Source: Isoetes taiwanensis (lineage: Eukaryota; Streptophyta; Lycopodiopsida; Isoetales; Isoetaceae). Taken from it: a stretch of DNA of 64,000 nucleotides. The DNA is taken from contig JAJEKV010000013.1 in assembly GCA_021234155.1 (NCBI GenBank), positions 3,671,871 to 3,735,870 of the forward strand, in the 5' to 3' direction. Positions 1-11,930 of this stretch are shown here, piece after piece (the stretch's first letter is position 1; every line of letters starts with the position of its first letter). The notes under the pieces were generated by a model that had not been told where the DNA came from, searched no databases, and saw nothing but the letters and a program-made list of their open reading frames with translations. A program made the translations under genes and the position numbers.

Positions 1-850
1 AGGTTCTGGCATGTTCAACAGAGATGATCTTGCCGGTTTCCAAATCCATGGTAGCATTGAGATGACCATCCGTAATGACGAACCGTCCGCGGGCCCAAGA
101 ATGAATACTTTTGGCCTGATGAAGAAAAGGTCTGCCGACCAACATTTCATAATCACCGGGATCTTCACCGACTTTCCAAACACCGAATTCTAGAGGGAAC
201 CGCAATTTGCCTATATTGATGTGAAGCAGGGGCGTGACGTCTTGAGGGCGCGTGATATGGCCATTGGCCAACTTGATATCATAAGGGGCACGGTAAAGTT
301 GCTTGATGCCCAATTGCTTTCGGAGTTTATCTGTGATAAGATTGACAGCACTACCTCCATCAATTTGAACATGATTGACTTGTTGATTGTCCACCGTGGC
401 ATGTACCGTGGGTGTGGAGGTAGCCACTGCACCGATCAAAACAGTGGGAAGGGGTAACTGGTCCTTGAGAGCAGGACAGAGTTTCAAAATGGTTGCAAGA
501 CTCAAAGGAATTTTGATTTTTGCAAGTTCTTCTTGGAGTTCCAAAGGAACATGAGAAAACGAATCAGCAGGATCCAAGGGAGCTGAAGTCTGAGGTAAAG
601 AAGCAGAAACTTCTTTGAGAAGCTCCACCTCTGCAGCAATATTCGGATATGTCTGAGAGCGTGGAGGGTGAGATGACGGAGGTGCGTCATGACGCTGTTG
701 AGCCCTGGTGGTGGCATGCCCATTAGCAAGTGTGCGGCCTTCTGCAGCCTGCATGAGGTTGAGGATACTTTGTCTGACCTTGGGCATGACATGAGGCATG
801 AGTTTATCCAAGTCTGGTGCAAAGTGAATTTTTTTTCTCTTCGTGAGGGA
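1..850 (-). pseudogene. Ty3/gypsy retrotransposon protease region (partial)
   Basis: Reading the minus strand from about 830 to the left edge gives an open frame with a retroviral-type aspartic protease. A proline- and glutamine-rich linker is followed by a stretch ending VPLELQEELAKIKIPLSLAT, then the active-site motif IDGGSAVNLIT (the DTGS-like box of plant gypsy elements) near 325-360, then a flap region and the C-terminal motif MLVGRPFLHQA near 130-165, matching the family's LLGRPWL box. The frame is still open at base 1, so reverse transcriptase, RNase H and integrase would lie outside the window. It follows the gag region on the same strand but in another frame; the switch falls near a run of eight T at 826-835, so it is either an inactivating indel or a frameshift site. 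Family assignment is firm; intactness cannot be judged from this fragment. Confidence 0.8.
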
Positions 851-1770
851 TCGTGTCGACAGCAAAAGCAGGGCGCGTATCATGAGGAATGATGGTCAAG
901 GGGCGTGAAGCCCTGGTCTGGCGTGAAACCAAACCAACCCAATTTGACGGTTGAACCGGAGGATTGAGAGCCTGATAAATTTCTTCCTGGGCTTGTTGAT
1001 CCATTTGAGGAGTTGCTGCAGGAGCTGGTTGATACCTTGATTGTTGAGGCACGCGTGGTGGTTTTCGAAGAACAGGCCGAGGGCCCTATTTGCCATTTGC
1101 GATCCAAAGTTGATAGGCCGTGAGGCGTACTGACGTGGTTTGATTCGTGCCTGGAAGTTGGACTTGAACTTGAGGAAGTTGAGGGCATGCCATGGTGGTA
1201 TGACCCCATTCCAAACAATGATAGCACTGAGCTTTAGCAGGATCAAAAGGAGGACGGTTGCTTTGTCCCCGTGGCGGCTGAGATTGTTGATACTGTTGAG
1301 GAGGTTGTGCTTGAAATTGCTGAGGTTGATATGACGTCTGTTGCTGAGGCGTGGTCTGGACTTGATAAACCATCTTTTGCCGGAAGGGTGTAGGATGAGT
1401 ACGAGTGCATTTTTCCGTGGCATGATTGCACATGTTGCAGCGTTTACAATGAGGAGGGCCATTGGTGGAGTTGCATTCATTGGCCAAATGGCCTTGATAT
1501 TTGCAGATGTGGCACCAAATTTGACTGCGTTGATGATTTGAGTGTGGAGGCTGAACGGCAGTCTGAGGTACCATGACAAGTGGGATGAAGGGGAGCTTCT
1601 GGAGGGCCACGCCGCGGGAGGAAACATTAACTGAATTATTGACAAGTTCGATGGCCTGCTCCAGAGTCTTGGGGCGCAGGTATTCAGTCATGAGACGAAT
1701 AGCCGGAGGAAGTTCTAGCTGGAGGACGAATAGCCGGAGGAATAGCTCAAGACGGACTTCTATTTCGTGA
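851..1770 (-). pseudogene. Ty3/gypsy gag with three CCHC zinc knuckles
   Basis: The minus strand encodes the C-terminal half of a plant gypsy Gag. A segment ending PKTLEQAIELVNN resembles the end of the retrotrans-gag domain. It is followed by three nucleic-acid-binding knuckles of the form CX2CX4HX4C: CHICKYQGHLANEC, CKRCNMCNHATEKC and CYHCLEWGHTTMAC, separated by Gln/Pro-rich linkers. The frame stops at a TAG at 1086 but continues in the same frame beyond it to about 810, so the copy carries a nonsense codon. A short imperfect duplication of the motif gacgaatagccggagga near 1694 and 1725 disturbs the upstream part. The order gag then protease toward lower coordinates matches the family. No 5' LTR or tRNA-Met primer site was found upstream. 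Confidence 0.8.
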
Positions 1771-3125
1771 TGGACTTCTCCCTGACTTCAAGTTCTGCAG
1801 TCCTGTCATGATTCTCCTCTCGCCGGCCATTTTGGGATTGCCAAGACTCTGGAACTCATTGCTCGAGATTATTGGTAGACAGGTCTCTGCCGCACTGTTG
1901 AGACTTTTGTACGCACATACGATATTTGATGTCATGCAAAAGCTCCCAAGCACCGTCCACATGGCCTGCTTCAGATTTTACCAGTTCCAACCGATCACAC
2001 CTTTGCCAAATACGCTACCACTACTTGTTGAAGACATTCCCTCACATCTTTTTCATATGCGGGGCTGTTTTTGGGAGGTTCTAGAATATTCTAGAACCTA
2101 CATGCATGGCGACACTTGGCATGATCTCATCCATTGGAGTGGTGCGATCCTAACCGTTGGCCTAGATAGATCAAAAGGCACCTCCTTCTTGTAAAAGCCT
2201 TCCAGTTCAACGCCAGTCTTGAGTTTCTAGGCATCTGTCTCGTGTTCCTGCTTGCCTTTGGGCCATTGTACTCTTGATTCTTGTTCATATATTAGATTAT
2301 TCGTCGATTTTGGCATATTTCTTGCATATTTTCCAAGTATTTTTCTTGTTTTCGCGTAGGTTCATGACAGACATACGATGACAATGGTAAAAAAGATGCT
2401 ATAGTCCTCCTAGTTCATCCCCATGTCTCCTCTCCCATCTCTAATATCCAATACAAAAGAGTGATATGTTTCTAAGGTAAGTAGTTAATTCAGGTAAAAG
2501 ATCTTTATACCTAAATGGAGACTGGATACTGAACAATGTCTTCTTCTCCAGTAATCTTCTTCACAAGGGACACTTTTCTTCTCAACTCGGCCAGTACTTT
2601 AGGGGGGCAGAGTCTCTTTATGTTTTGGATTCTTAGCCTTCCAATTCTTTAGGAAGACCTTTGACCAAAATATATATTTTCTTATGCCATCAGTACTGAC
2701 CTTTTCTTGTTTAGTAATCCAATTTTAGATAATGCCACATCCCCTGACAGCCTTTATAATTCAGATCCTACAGCTGACTTCATTGTACGTACATACTTCA
2801 CATGGTTGCAACACTCAATGAAGGTCATTCTATCCTTAGTGAAAGCACTTTTCTTGTACAAGACCTCTTCTTTAGGCACTGGTCTAAAACACAAATGGTC
2901 TCAATATCGTCTAGCCCCTGAGTCTTTCTCATCTCTGTCACATTCAAGTCAAAGATGCTTACATCAATAGGAGGCACCCTACCGATGATATCTGGAAGCT
3001 TTCTTTGTGCATAAGCATCTCAGAATTCATTCCACTTGAGCCATACTGTCTCCTTACAAAAAACAATTGATACGAGTTCGTACTTGACCCGCTAGATGTG
3101 CTATCAAAAGGATCTGTATTGTCAT
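1771..3125. other. Non-coding interval, possible LTR remnant
   Basis: No convincing gene. A perfect 22 bp palindrome with heat-shock-element spacing sits at 2077-2098, followed by plus-strand sequence resembling an LTR R/U5 region (around 2260-2320). No LTR pair or primer-binding site could be matched, so the interval stays unassigned. Confidence 0.4.
2077..2098. promoter_or_regulatory. Perfect palindrome matching a four-unit heat-shock element
   Basis: The 22 bases are exactly self-complementary and contain TTCtaGAAtaTTCtaGAA, four alternating nTTCn/nGAAn units with perfect 5 bp spacing, the consensus bound by plant heat-shock factors. Such elements occur in LTR promoters of heat-activated retrotransposons (for example ONSEN). 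No transcript start could be tied to it here, so a regulatory role is inference. Confidence 0.5.
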
Positions 3126-3523
3126 TTTTTTTTTTAAAGGGTAGATTTTTCCATTAATTAGATAAAGCCATACAATCCTTTTGTCAACCTATCAGGTATG
3201 ACAATAGGAGAAAATTTGATACTCTTTATGAGCATCAAGTAGAGGTAGTAATAATAGTATGCAAATAAAGGTAGCAGTAGATAAAAAGTGTAATAAAATC
3301 CAATTGTAATCCAAGAAAACTTAAGTGGAGTTCTGCTCTTTGGAAAGACGTATGCGATAAGAAGTCTTCAAGTTCCTGCTCTTAAATTCCTGTAAGAGCA
3401 AACAAAAAAACCAACCATGATTTCTCAAAAAACATTTTCTGGAAATCATAGAGATGAGCATGGATGATAGGAATGATAGAATATGAAAGATGAAATGGAA
3501 GGTTGTAGTGAAGGATCAGTGGA

Positions 3524-3980
3524 TTAGATATGGCTGTCAAGGTTGTTGTTGAACCATTCATTGTAGTGCTGGTAAAACTCTGTTGTAGAACCCTGAATGT
3601 AACTGCCTTGCCCTTTATCATTTTGCATCAGTAGCTTTGTTAAACTTTCCTTCCCCATCAGAAGAAGTAGGGTACCATATAAGTCTGTCAGAAGTTTATG
3701 GCTGTAGTACATTTCCCTGAACCTACTCAACTGTGTTTCTGTCATGCTGAAGCGAGTATTAAACAAGAACTCAAACAAGATATGCATCTGCATGAACTCT
3801 CGAGTATATATTTCTGCCCATACTGCTTCTCTTGTTCTAGAACTTTCAACCTCTTTTAAGAAATCATCTGTCATCTCACACAATTGCTTCAATGTTAATT
3901 TTTTTCCATCTTGGTGACTTTGATGCAGGGCTATTTCATAACTGTCAATGTCTGTGTCCAGCTTTGTGGCACCTTCTCCC
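3524..3980 (-). CDS. Unrecognised open frame downstream of LINE ORF2
   Basis: After the ORF2 stop, the minus strand keeps a 150-codon open frame in another phase, preceding the LINE poly(A). Composition is protein-like: charged amphipathic helices (LKQLCEMTDDFLKEVESS, LSRFREMYYSHKLLTDLYGT) and a Gln/Asn/Tyr-rich tail ending NEWFNNNLDSHI. The formal frame continues back to 4,138, but there it overlaps ORF2 and has a hydrophobic, artefactual look. It may be an extra ORF of this LINE family, a 3'-transduced host exon, or a chance frame. I recognise no domain. Confidence 0.35.
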
Positions 3981-6868
3981 TTAAGAAACATTAAGTATTC
4001 TGTCACAGTCAGAATATGGAGCATTAGAATCAATAACATTGAGAGAAGGCACAAACAAATCGAAATGGCCCCTGTATAGCCCAATAGAATTCCAGCAAGT
4101 GTTATATCTGTCTCCAAATTTTCTTGAAATGGCTTCAATATCTAATTGAAAATGCATTTTGATCCAGAAAATAGAAAGAGGTTTAGATGCATAGAGGACC
4201 CTATTTCTTGATTTCCAAATGTTCCATAAGGCAGTGTGCACAAGAGTGTTTGCAAAAGTGTCACCTTGTTGCAGGAATTGAATAATGTTATTAAAATTCC
4301 TATTTTTCAAAAATGAGCTAATCTTATTAAAGAACCAGGCCCAGAAAGGTCTCAGTTTGGGACAAAGGAATATATGCTGTAGATTCTCTTCCTGAAGACA
4401 TCCAGAGTTACATATCGAAGAAACATTGCATCTTCTAGATAAGGAAACCAAGTTTGCTAGACTTTTTTGAGCAATCAACCAAACAAAGAAGCAAATTTTA
4501 GGGGTACAATACGACTTCCAAACATTTTCAAAAAGAGACTGAACTTGAGGTTGATCTAATGACCATTTCTGCAAAGCCTTTAGTGGAGCATCAGTCACAT
4601 TAATCAAGGTATAAATTTCTTTGACCCGGTAAGCATTTTTTCCATTTATGGAGCAACCAATAGATTTACTGAAGTCACCGAAATTATTAAAGGAAGCCAA
4701 GATATTCTTGAAATGCAGAAAAAGCTTCTTATCACTGGAGGTACCCCTTAGAGCAGTCTTCAAAGCAGTCCAAGTTATGAAAGTGTTATTTCCTCTGTAG
4801 AGATCTTTTATAGTAGTGATACCTTTATTAGACCACTTACTGTAAATCTTAGGATGTTTAATGGCCATTATATTGGAAAATTGACCAGAGAAAATTGGTG
4901 ACCAAAAAAGATCAGTATTCATTGTGGCTTGAAGAATATTGTCTCTCTGAAGCACAGGATGAATTTTATTCCAGGCCATTATTAGATTTCTCATCAAAGG
5001 AGAAGTATTGGGAGCAGGGTGAATGTCCACAAAAGCAGATTCAGGAAGGGAATGCTTAATAGAGGGATGTCCAGTAGGGTAAGAGCAATTAAGCCAGTAC
5101 TCAATGAACTGGGATGCAGCAGAATTGTTTCCCATGATAGTTCTCCAGATATATTTTCCTGCCAAAGAACAAGCCTGAAGGTGAAGATTTTTACATCCAA
5201 GTCCTCCCAGATTTTTAGGCCTAGAGACAGAATTCCAATTAACCAGATGTGAGCCATTCCAGATGAAATTTCTAATAATCTTCTCCAGCTCAGAATAAAT
5301 TGATTTAGGAGCAATAAGAGCAGAGGAAAAGTACACATGAGAGGAAGCTAAAACTGAGTTTGCAATGATTGTCCTGCCAGCAAATGATAGGCAATTCCTA
5401 TAATTATTCAATTTCCTTTTGATTCTTTGAAGGATAGGATCCCAAAGACCCTTTAAATTTGGACTGAGAGAGAGAGGCATACCTAATAAATTAGAAGCTT
5501 GATTAGGATTCAGAACTGGAATGTCACAAATATAAGTCTGAGAGACATCTCCTATGATCTTACTTTTGTCAATATTGAGATGGACACCTGATGCTGCAGA
5601 GAATTCCTTAAGAAGATCTAGGAAGGTATTGATGTTGCTGGGATTGGAATCCAAGAAGGCAAAAGTGTCATCAGCATACTGTGAAATTGTAAGCATATCC
5701 AAGTTATTAGGAAGAGATAAACCAGTTAACAGACCAGAATTTTGCAAATGGAGAACACATCTCGTGAGCATTTCAGCAACAATGAGAAAAAGATAAGGGG
5801 CCAATGGGCAACCTTGTCTGACACCTTTTGCCAAGGGGAAGAAATTTGAAGGAGATCCATTGATCAAGACAGCAGAGTTGGACATAGAATTTAAACCATG
5901 AATAAGAGATATGAGCTTGGCATGAAAACCCATCTTTTTGTGAGCAAGGTCAATGAAATCCCAACTTACAGAATCAAAAGCTCTCTTAAAATCTAACTTA
6001 AGCAGAATGCAAGATTGATGGGAGATTCTATTCCAATGTAAGCCTTCCATAGCACTAATATAGTTATCCAGGATAAATCTATTTGGTAGAAAGGCAGATT
6101 GATTGACACTTATATTTTTCTGGAGGAAAGCCTGAATTCTTCTAGCAATAATTTTGGCACAGAGTTTGTAAGAAGAATTGGTGAGAGAGATTGGCCTCCA
6201 TTCATTGAGGGAAGAAGGATTATCAACCTTTGGCACTAAAGTAATGAAACCAGCAGAAATGGAAGAGTGTAAATGATTAGAATTCCAAAACCCGTGCACA
6301 AGGCCAATAATGTCAGATTTCATAATGTCCCAAAATTGAGAATAAAATTCTGGGGGAAATCCATCAGGACCAGGAGATTTGTTCTTGGAGAAGCTCAATA
6401 GGGTTTTAAAAATTTCCTCCTCCCCAGGAATAGTAGTTAAGGAGATATCCATAGAATCAATAGGATTTGGAAGAATAGAGTCCGACCTAGCAAGAAATTT
6501 GTCTCTGTTTATTATATCAGTAGCAGTAAGATCATTGTCCTTGAAAAGAAATGAGTAGCTGTCATAAAAATACTTCTTGATCTCATGATTCGAGCTGAGA
6601 GTAGTGCCAGAGTCATTGATTACATGACTTATAGAGTTCTTGAGAAGTCTGGACTTAGCTACTCGAAAGAAAAATTTAGAGCTCACATAGTCTATCTCAC
6701 TATTGTATTTGATTTTACATTTTATTGCAGAAAATCTGGCTTCCTTTTCCTCAATGGATTTAAGGTGCCTCTCAATTAATTCCTCTGCTATATGAAGACT
6801 AGAGTTAAGCAAGAATTCATTAGTTTGAGAAATTTGGAATTCTCGTTTAGCTTGAAATAGGTCGCAGT
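3981..6868 (-). pseudogene. LINE ORF2 reverse transcriptase and C-terminal zinc-ribbon
   Basis: About 960 residues remain open in one frame. Reverse transcriptase landmarks in order are PGPDGFPPEFY, ISLTNSSYKLCAKIIARRIQ, LKLDFKRAFDSVSWDFI, KGVRQGCPLAPYLF and the catalytic YADDTFAFLD (about 5,655-5,690), followed by LLGMPLSLSPNLKGLWDPI in the thumb. Near the C-terminus is the zf-RVT region, PKICFFVWLIAQKSLANLV followed by spaced Cys and His residues (LQHIFLCPKLRPFWAWFF). There is no RNase H domain, normal for this branch. The first in-frame ATG is at 6,812 but homology extends upstream to the insert border, so this is the back half of ORF2, cut off from its endonuclease by the insert. Confidence 0.88.
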
Positions 6869-6889
6869 GGCCATATAAATCGCAGAAAT

Positions 6890-8425
6890 AGCTTCACGAG
6901 GACCTCATTGGTGACCCAGAAACAGGCAAAAAAGGTTGGTCAAATCGCGGTCGCGATCATTTTGCACATGGAAGACCAATATATTTAATTTTAAAGGTAA
7001 TTTTATAATATATGGTATTGTAATTGACGTAGATATTGCACATGATGGGCTTGAAAAGATCGTCGTTGCGATCTTTTAGAACAAGAAATGGGTGCATATT
7101 AGACACCCAAAGACAATATAACAATTTTATTTTATACATCTTAAATGCGATTTTGTTTATCCAATATTGAAAAAAACATTAAATAACAATTTTTTTTTAG
7201 GTTTCGAAAACAATCATGTCGCTTGATTTGCTTGAGCAAGAATATAGTTGTGTTCCCCTGGTTGTGTTCATCCAAATCGCCATGGCGATTTCATGGACCA
7301 TTAACCTTCCATAAATTAGAGCTTGCTTGATTCTGTACGGATGGTAAGCTTGCAATCAGATGGTAAGAATCATCTACATAGCAAAAAGACAAATGAATTA
7401 TCAGAACTTACCGGTAATTGAGTGAGAAAACCTCCTGTTTCTCTGATGTTTCTCTGATATTTTGCTATAGAACGCCTTAATCTTCTCTAGTCCATACATC
7501 GGTGTAGGTGTATAATAGCTAGATATGCAGTACAGAAACAAGTCCAGCCCAAATGCTTGGCAGAATGATTTTCTGAGAATGATTTTAAGCGACTAATGGC
7601 CCAAATGCTAAGCAGAATGATTTTACAGAATGATTTTACAGAACTGGAGACTAAAGAAGGGATAATCTTTGCTATTTCTCTGGTCTGTGGAATACCTTGG
7701 CTATAGAAATTTTATTGAGATTACAGAGCTGTTGTGATTAACCCATGGAGTGGCAAGCGGATAGCAGACCTGGGTATTTGAAGGCTCCTTATCACAAATT
7801 TGAGAGTTCTGTTCTGCATGCGCAAAGGCAACCGATTTGCCTCAGTAAATGTAGAAACAAGAAAACAAGGATAGATATCAGCATTGAGATCCAGAAGCCC
7901 TATAACCTGAGCCCTCGCTATGGCCGCTACATAAAACTTGGAGATCGGAAGTTCTGTAACAAAAGCCCTAAGATCTTACCTTTCTTTTATGGCCGCTGCA
8001 GAAATTTTGAGATTCGAAACCCTGTAATAAAAGCCCTGGCTATGGCTGCTGCAAAAAACTTTGGAGATCCGGAAGCCCTGTAAGAAATCCTTGGCTATGG
8101 CGATGAGATCCTGCAAGTCCGGCCATAGATCCTGCAAGTATGGCGATGAGATCCTTGGCTAGTGCGATGAGATCCTGCAAGGAAACGGAAGAGAAAATCC
8201 GGAAGAAGAGGAAGTCGGCATGGTCGCTCGCGACCACTCATGGTCGCTATCCGCACTCAAATTTAAATGAAATTGGATATTATGCACCTAATTCTCTATT
8301 CCCACCCATGTTGGGCGCGACAAGATTTTAAATTAAAGCGAAGCACTTTTTGCTTATGGTGGACCCGGAGGGCTCTATTCAAAATTCTCAAAATCCCGCT
8401 ATTTTATCTAATTAATGAAACCTTG
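6890..8425. mobile_element. Foreign insert of about 1.5 kb inside LINE ORF2
   Basis: The linker between endonuclease and reverse transcriptase is interrupted: left of 8,427 the protein stops after IDPYN and resumes near 6,868 with DLFQAKREFQISQ. The intervening DNA encodes nothing recognisable. It contains short palindromes such as atcgccatggcgat and atcgcggtcgcgat and a degenerate tandem repeat (7,900-8,185). No terminal inverted repeats or clear TSD were seen; TTATA occurs at both borders but is too short to rely on. The class of the insert is unknown. Confidence 0.6.
7900..8185. repeat. Degenerate tandem repeat, about 60-75 bp units
   Basis: Three diverged units share the words agccct, tatggc-gct, acttggagatc-ggaag and ctgtaa-aaaagccct. 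They are followed by a shorter array of atggcgatgagatcctgcaag-like units at 8,097-8,185. The array lies within the insert that interrupts the LINE. Confidence 0.6.
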
Positions 8426-8426
8426 C

Positions 8427-9419
8427 TTAGTTATAAGGATCAATTTGCAGCAGGGACCTCACATCTTTCATCTTATGAAGAAGAGTTTCTTTTTCTTGAA
8501 TCTTGGCCTTATTTTTATTTTTTGCCCAAGCCTTTATCCAATTTTTAGCCATTTTTATTTTGGAATAGAAATTTTTCATGGATGTATTAGGTAGCATGGG
8601 ATCAAGGGACTTGTAGAAATCAGAGAACTCCTCATGAAAAGAATTGCTTTGAAGGAGAGAACAATTAAATTTAAAAGGAATATTTCTCTCCCTTGGGGGA
8701 TTAAGCAGATGCTTGGTACAAAGAAATTGGGGCTGATGGTCCGAGATGGAAGTACCTTCATCACTTGTGACATAGCAATTATCCCAAAAATCAGAGTTTG
8801 GATTCGAGACATAAAATCTATCTAAAGCACAGAACACTCCGTCAAGATTTTTTTGTTTATTAGACCAAGTGTAAATAGAGGTAGAAGAAGGAATGTGAAT
8901 GAGAGATGAGTCAGAAATAAGATTATTCCAACTCACCCTCTCTGCCATGGACATATTAATTTTATTTCCCAACTTCATATCCCAAGTAGGGGTGTTATTA
9001 AAATCTAGTGCTAGAATCCAGTCAACAGTGGAATTTTGAATGATCCAAGAATTAATATTGGGCCAAAGATTTTCTCTCTCCTTTGGACAGGTGGAGGCAT
9101 ACACATTTATGACTCCAAAGGAATTGTTGTTCACAGAGAAAGTGACAGACTGCCACATTTTAGAAGAACTATTGCAGAAAGAGACATGCTGCAGGTTTTT
9201 CCATATAATGGCCATTCCTCCTCTAGTACCATTAGCTTCAATCCAGATTGATGAGGAGCCTGGATAAATCCAGTCTCCCAAATTAGAAGCTTCAAATTTA
9301 GGGAGTTTGAGTTCCTGGAGCATGATAATGTCTGCATCATACTGTCTAATTTGAGAAATTGCTCTCCTTCTCTTCAAAGGGCCTTTAATACCTCTTAGAT
9401 TCCAACTAACAATCTTCAT
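8427..9419 (-). pseudogene. LINE ORF2 apurinic-type endonuclease domain
   Basis: ORF2 starts MKIVSWNLRGIKGP, the canonical first strand of the exonuclease-endonuclease-phosphatase fold. Further landmarks are LQELKLP (catalytic Glu), LALDFNNTPTWDMK in place of the usual GDFN box, ALDRFYVS (LDRxLVS motif) and ISDHQPQFL (SDHxPL motif). This enzyme nicks target DNA to prime reverse transcription. The frame ends KDVRSLLQIDPYN, where the linker to reverse transcriptase should continue; instead a foreign insert starts at about 8,425. The remainder of ORF2 resumes near 6,868. The GDFN change and the insert make this copy inactive. Confidence 0.85.
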
Positions 9420-9452
9420 TTATAAATGAGATAGGAAATAGAAAGAGGGAAC

Positions 9453-10970
9453 TTATTTAGATCTCCCCAAGTTTTTGCCAGCCTTTTTATGACTCTGTTT
9501 TGATTTTTTGCTTCGAGTATTATTGGCAGGGGTGTTGGCATCCACCATTTTTAACAAAGATTTGGAATGAGGCTTAGCCTTATAGAAAGAATCTCTCAAT
9601 AGCTCATCATCTCCCCATATATTTTCCCCTAGATTTTCTTTATTAGAATCTAGATCTTTCTCACTCTCACTATCAGAAGCACCCTCTGGAATAAACTCAA
9701 ACATCCTGTTTACTGAGCCATCAAACAAGCATTTCTTAGCTGAATTATGAAAAGGTACTTGCCTGAGCACTTGAGCATCCATAAGAGAAGTATGAGAGTT
9801 GATGCAGATCTCGGGACTAAGACTTGGAGGAGTTTCATAGACAACTTGGAGTTGATCTCGATCTGGAGTATCTAATACCATTGCATTCTCTGAAGGACAG
9901 CCTGAGTAGCAGTCAACCTTTCCAACATCCTGGGCCTGAGTGTCAATATGAGTTGAATTCATGCAGACTAACCCTTCCTGAAGAATGGCCATTTGTTGCT
10001 CAATATCTGCTGAGATGGATTGTCTCTTTTGGTTCACAAGGGAAGGGGATATTTCAATATCAATCAGAGGTTGGGAATGAGATGGAGGAAATGAACATGG
10101 AGATTGGGGGGGTAAGGGAACATCACTATGAGTAATTGAGGGAGTAGCATGAAGTGAAGCAGGGATGTCATGATTTCCAGCAGACAACAATTGATCATCA
10201 AGGTTAGTATTTAAATCTGCAAGTACCTGAAACTGATTGGAGCAGAGAACCATGTTTTCTTGATCAGGTTCATTTGAAGTCACCAATGGAGTTAGTTTGT
10301 CAACTTTGTCCAGGTCGTGTTGAGGAAGAGTTGATGAAGAATTATTGCATTTATCCACTGCTAATGTTTTCCTTTGTAGAGATTTAGAAATTTCCACTTG
10401 TTTCTCTACTTGTTTCTCCTGAATTGTTGTAGAAACCAGGAGTTGAGATTTTTTTGCATGGCTTTCCCTAATTAATAGATCTCCCTTACTGCTTTTTTGA
10501 AGATCCAAATTTGAAGACAGTTTGGAATTATTCAAAATTTTTGCATCTTGAATAATTCTATCAAGAGTTGAATGTAATTCTTCTGTTGATGTTGCTGACT
10601 GATCCATAGGAGCTTTCCCTTTTCTAATATATTCACCATATTTCTGTATCACCTTTATTTCTGCAGGCTTTTTAAATATTCCTGTCAAAGCACTTTTATT
10701 TGAAATTGTTGCAGAACTATGATGGTCATGAGTTTGCTTTAACTTCTCCTTTTCCAACCTATTCTTAAGGATTCTCCTTTGAGAACCATTGACCCTTTTC
10801 CGGCTGAAATCATTATGTTTATTAGCATTAGATGCATTACCTGATAATGTCATCACAGAGGTTTCATTTCTGTCTCGAAGCACTGTATTTCTGATTGCCA
10901 TTGTATCCTGTGGGGATATCACTTTCACAGCTTGACTCATTTCCTTCAAGGGAATTGTGTTTATTGTCAT
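9453..10970 (-). pseudogene. LINE ORF1, C-terminal low-complexity part
   Basis: A 505-residue open frame lying between the zinc knuckle of ORF1 and the endonuclease. It is Ser/Asn/Lys/Gln-rich with no enzymatic motif, and ends in a very basic tail (NNTRSKKSKQSHKKAGKNLG), as C-terminal ORF1 regions of plant L1 elements often do. It is in a different frame from the upstream part, consistent with one frameshift separating two halves of a single ancestral ORF1 of more than 800 residues. The apparent ATG at 10,970 is probably internal. Its end is 33 bp upstream of the ORF2 start, the tight spacing expected for plant L1. Confidence 0.65.
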
Positions 10971-11004
10971 ATCTGTCTGATTCTTAGAGTATGATATGCA
11001 GTTG

Positions 11005-11919
11005 TCATACCAAAAAATGCCTGTTCTTACATGATTGACATTGAGGAGGCAAACCTGACCACCTTAGTGATAGAGTTGACTTCTGTCCAAAAGCATCAAG
11101 GAATGGAATTTGGATTGGAATATCTTTGGAAAGGTCAAGTTGGATGAAGGCAGGGGGTGGCCTCTCAGGATAATATTCAGTGGAAATGTAGGTGCCAATG
11201 GAGCTAAATAAAGTTCTGAAACAATCTTCATTCCAGTATATAGGATTCAAGCCATGTAGAGTAGTAGAAGCAATGCATAGAGAGTCAAAGGAATTGGTGT
11301 CAAGTCTGGGATTCCATTTAAGAAAGGAGATTTGATAATTTTCAAATACCAGAGGACCATGATTCAGAAAGAAATTTGCTGATCTTATATTTTCACACTC
11401 AATCATGATAAATGGATAATTTAGCCAGTAAATAGCTTTGATGAGAACACCTTTCTGGAGATTTTGGCAAAAAGTCCATAGCTTCCCTAAGTTAATGCCA
11501 GATATGTTGACCTTAACAAGAATAGCAGTATCTTTAAGAATCGACATCTTTTCATGCACAGAGGGAAGATTTAAAGAAATACCATGATAGAGTGGTTGCT
11601 TGCTTCCTTCAACAGTTCGGGACTCCATTAAGGCTTGATCCAGAGCTTTATCTGAGAAGACACTTCTAACTGGTTTTGGCACCCCATAAGGCAAAGGAAT
11701 TTGAGTGTTTGGGTGCAAAATTGGGTGCAAAATGGGTGTATTGTCATCACCATCTTTTTTCTTCAACTTTCTTACAATCTTCTTCTTATCATGTATAATA
11801 ATCTGCGATAGAGTCCGCTCCAGCAACTTGAGTGCTTCAGACTTTGAGCCGCCTTGTCTGGTGGGTAATGGGCAGACATATTCTACCCATTGTTGACGAG
11901 CATGGCACAATTGCTCCAC
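11005..11919 (-). pseudogene. LINE ORF1, N-terminal part (DUF4283/RNA-binding)
   Basis: The 304-residue frame opens with a basic N-terminus, then a DUF4283-type RNA-binding region (around residues 110-250, including GVLIKAIYWLNYPFIMIECE and FLKWNPRLD) typical of plant L1 ORF1. It ends in the first half of a zinc knuckle, LPPQCQSCKN, directly before a stop. A neighbouring frame over the next bases supplies residues resembling the rest of the knuckle (GHF/FWYDNC), so a one- or two-base indel near 11,015-11,025 truncates the protein. ORF1 binds the LINE RNA to form the retrotransposition particle. The second half of ORF1 follows in the shifted frame at 10,970. Confidence 0.75.
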
Positions 11920-11930
11920 GTGTAGACTAC

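Larger units (their letters stand above)
3126..11930 (-). mobile_element. Plant L1-clade LINE, nearly full length, with internal insertion
   Basis: A non-LTR retrotransposon read on the minus strand: ORF1 (11,919 to 9,453, frameshifted), a 33 bp gap, then ORF2 with endonuclease (9,419-8,427), a foreign insert (about 8,425-6,890) and reverse transcriptase (about 6,868-3,981). The minus-strand 3' end reads GGCTTTATCTAATTAATGG, then a segment ending CTACCCTTT, then a run of A (T run at 3,125-3,135 on the plus strand), the usual 3' end of plant L1 elements. No TSD could be matched between the flank left of 3,126 and the region right of 11,930, so the 5' boundary is approximate. Confidence 0.88.
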
